Of a DNA stretch of 64,000 nucleotides, positions 63,796 to 64,000 are shown piece after piece. Source of the stretch: Chitinophagaceae bacterium IBVUCB1. Its GTDB lineage: Bacteria; Bacteroidota; Bacteroidia; Chitinophagales; Chitinophagaceae. Where the stretch lies: contig NFUW01000001.1 of NCBI GenBank assembly GCA_002127285.1, forward strand, positions 384,057 to 448,056, in the 5' to 3' direction. The position numbers were made by a program, and so were the translations under genes. The notes below the pieces were generated by a model. The model saw nothing but the letters and a program-made list of their open reading frames with translations, made no database searches and was not told the origin of the DNA. The stretch's first letter is position 1. Every line of letters starts with the position of its first letter.

Positions 63796-63807
63796 GTGTT
63801 TTTGATG

Positions 63808-63851
63808 TGGTGCGGGAGGGAATTGAACCCCCGACACAAGGATTTTCAGTC
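63808..63851 (-). pseudogene. tRNA-Phe(GAA) 3' fragment, end of a second integrated element
   Basis: On the minus strand: anticodon loop CTGAAAA (GAA), then TCCTTGTGTC, T arm GGGGG-TTCAATT-CCCTC and acceptor CCGCACC plus A. The 5' half (acceptor, D arm, 5' anticodon stem) is absent: the sequence beyond 63851 is AT-rich and unrelated. As in the tRNA-Asn island, truncation begins at the anticodon loop, so an element occupies the DNA to the right. Confidence 0.88.
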
Positions 63852-63954
63852 ACTAAAATGCTTTATATATATGGTTTTATATGTTCTTAAACCATTGATA
63901 ACCAGTGTTAATTTTTCAAATTAAACCACATCGGTACAGATAAATAGGGTATTT

Positions 63955-63997
63955 GTTCGACCATTGTTCGACCAAAGTTTCTAATTTTGTTGAACCA
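63955..63997 (+). repeat. Phased GTTCGACCA boxes near the second att site
   Basis: GTTCGACCA at 63955-63963 and 63966-63974 (11 bp apart) and GTTGAACCA at 63989-63997 (23 bp further on). They begin 104 bp from the tRNA-Phe fragment, matching the 118 bp between the integrase-start boxes and attR in the first island. Confidence 0.65.
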
Positions 63998-64000
63998 AAC

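Noticed and set aside
63730-63924. A 64-codon plus-strand frame containing GRELNPRHKDFQS
   Set aside because: It is the antisense translation of the tRNA-Phe 3' fragment, a well-known artefact, and not a protein gene.

Overview
The window looks like chromosomal DNA of a gliding-type Bacteroidota, most likely Chitinophagales/Chitinophagaceae-like. The evidence is a gldK-gldL-gldM-gldN cluster (type IX secretion/gliding motor), a protein with a type IX C-terminal sorting domain, a DUF4271 gene beside hemD, an OstA-like/MlaD pair, and an rpsF-rpsR-rplI operon without ssb. Genes rarely carry a Shine-Dalgarno sequence, and many are preceded by the Bacteroidota -7 element TAnnTTTG with short leaders (about 10-25 nt). 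Species cannot be fixed from the sequence alone.

Layout. 0-3.6 kb: the 3' part of a propeller-type sensor kinase, its LuxR-type response regulator, a small membrane protein and a YkgJ-type cysteine-cluster protein. 3.6-10.9 kb: smc, an acyltransferase, a lipoprotein and an hscA-type Hsp70. 11.1-12.1 kb: an AT-rich leucine-rich-repeat gene flanked by octamer arrays. 12.1-21.0 kb: aspartate kinase, an aminotransferase, OstA-like and MlaD-like envelope lipid-transport genes, and a giant outer-membrane protein. 21.0-27.4 kb: an MBL hydrolase, comB and gldKLMN, transcribed gldK to gldN on the minus strand. 27.6-39.7 kb: a DUF255 thioredoxin-like protein, hemD, DUF4271, hemW, an atypical response regulator, an exonuclease/phosphatase-fold protein, pfkA, a small membrane protein plus XRE regulator, and a glycosyltransferase fused to a degenerate sugar-phosphotransferase module.

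39.8-48.9 kb is a 9.0-kb integrated island in tRNA-Asn(GTT). It has 51-bp perfect direct repeats, an intact tRNA gene on the left, a 3' tRNA fragment on the right and a tyrosine integrase next to the right end. Its cargo is a small exported protein, a complete RND efflux system (adaptor, pump, outer-membrane factor) and an exported protein with a strong-looking promoter. Short direct repeats spaced one DNA turn apart lie at both ends and at the integrase start. A second island begins at the right edge: a tRNA-Phe 3' fragment at 63.81-63.85 kb is followed by another set of 11-bp-phased repeats, with the same geometry as the first island's integrase end.

49.1-63.7 kb is ordinary chromosome: an arylsulfotransferase-like protein, rplI/rpsR/rpsF with a foldable leader, a type IX cargo protein, tex, DUF1624, hypothetical genes, aat, a phospholipase-D-type synthase, a membrane metal-dependent hydrolase, a Crp-family regulator, an outer-membrane protein and a DUF6326 protein.

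The most unusual items are the two islands and their helically phased repeats, the octamer arrays that start exactly at the TAG stop codons of hscA and the aspartate kinase, the four phased GTTAACC boxes upstream of the island's exported protein, the fused glycosyltransferase with a collapsed catalytic module, and the peptidase-like outer-membrane protein lacking its metal site.
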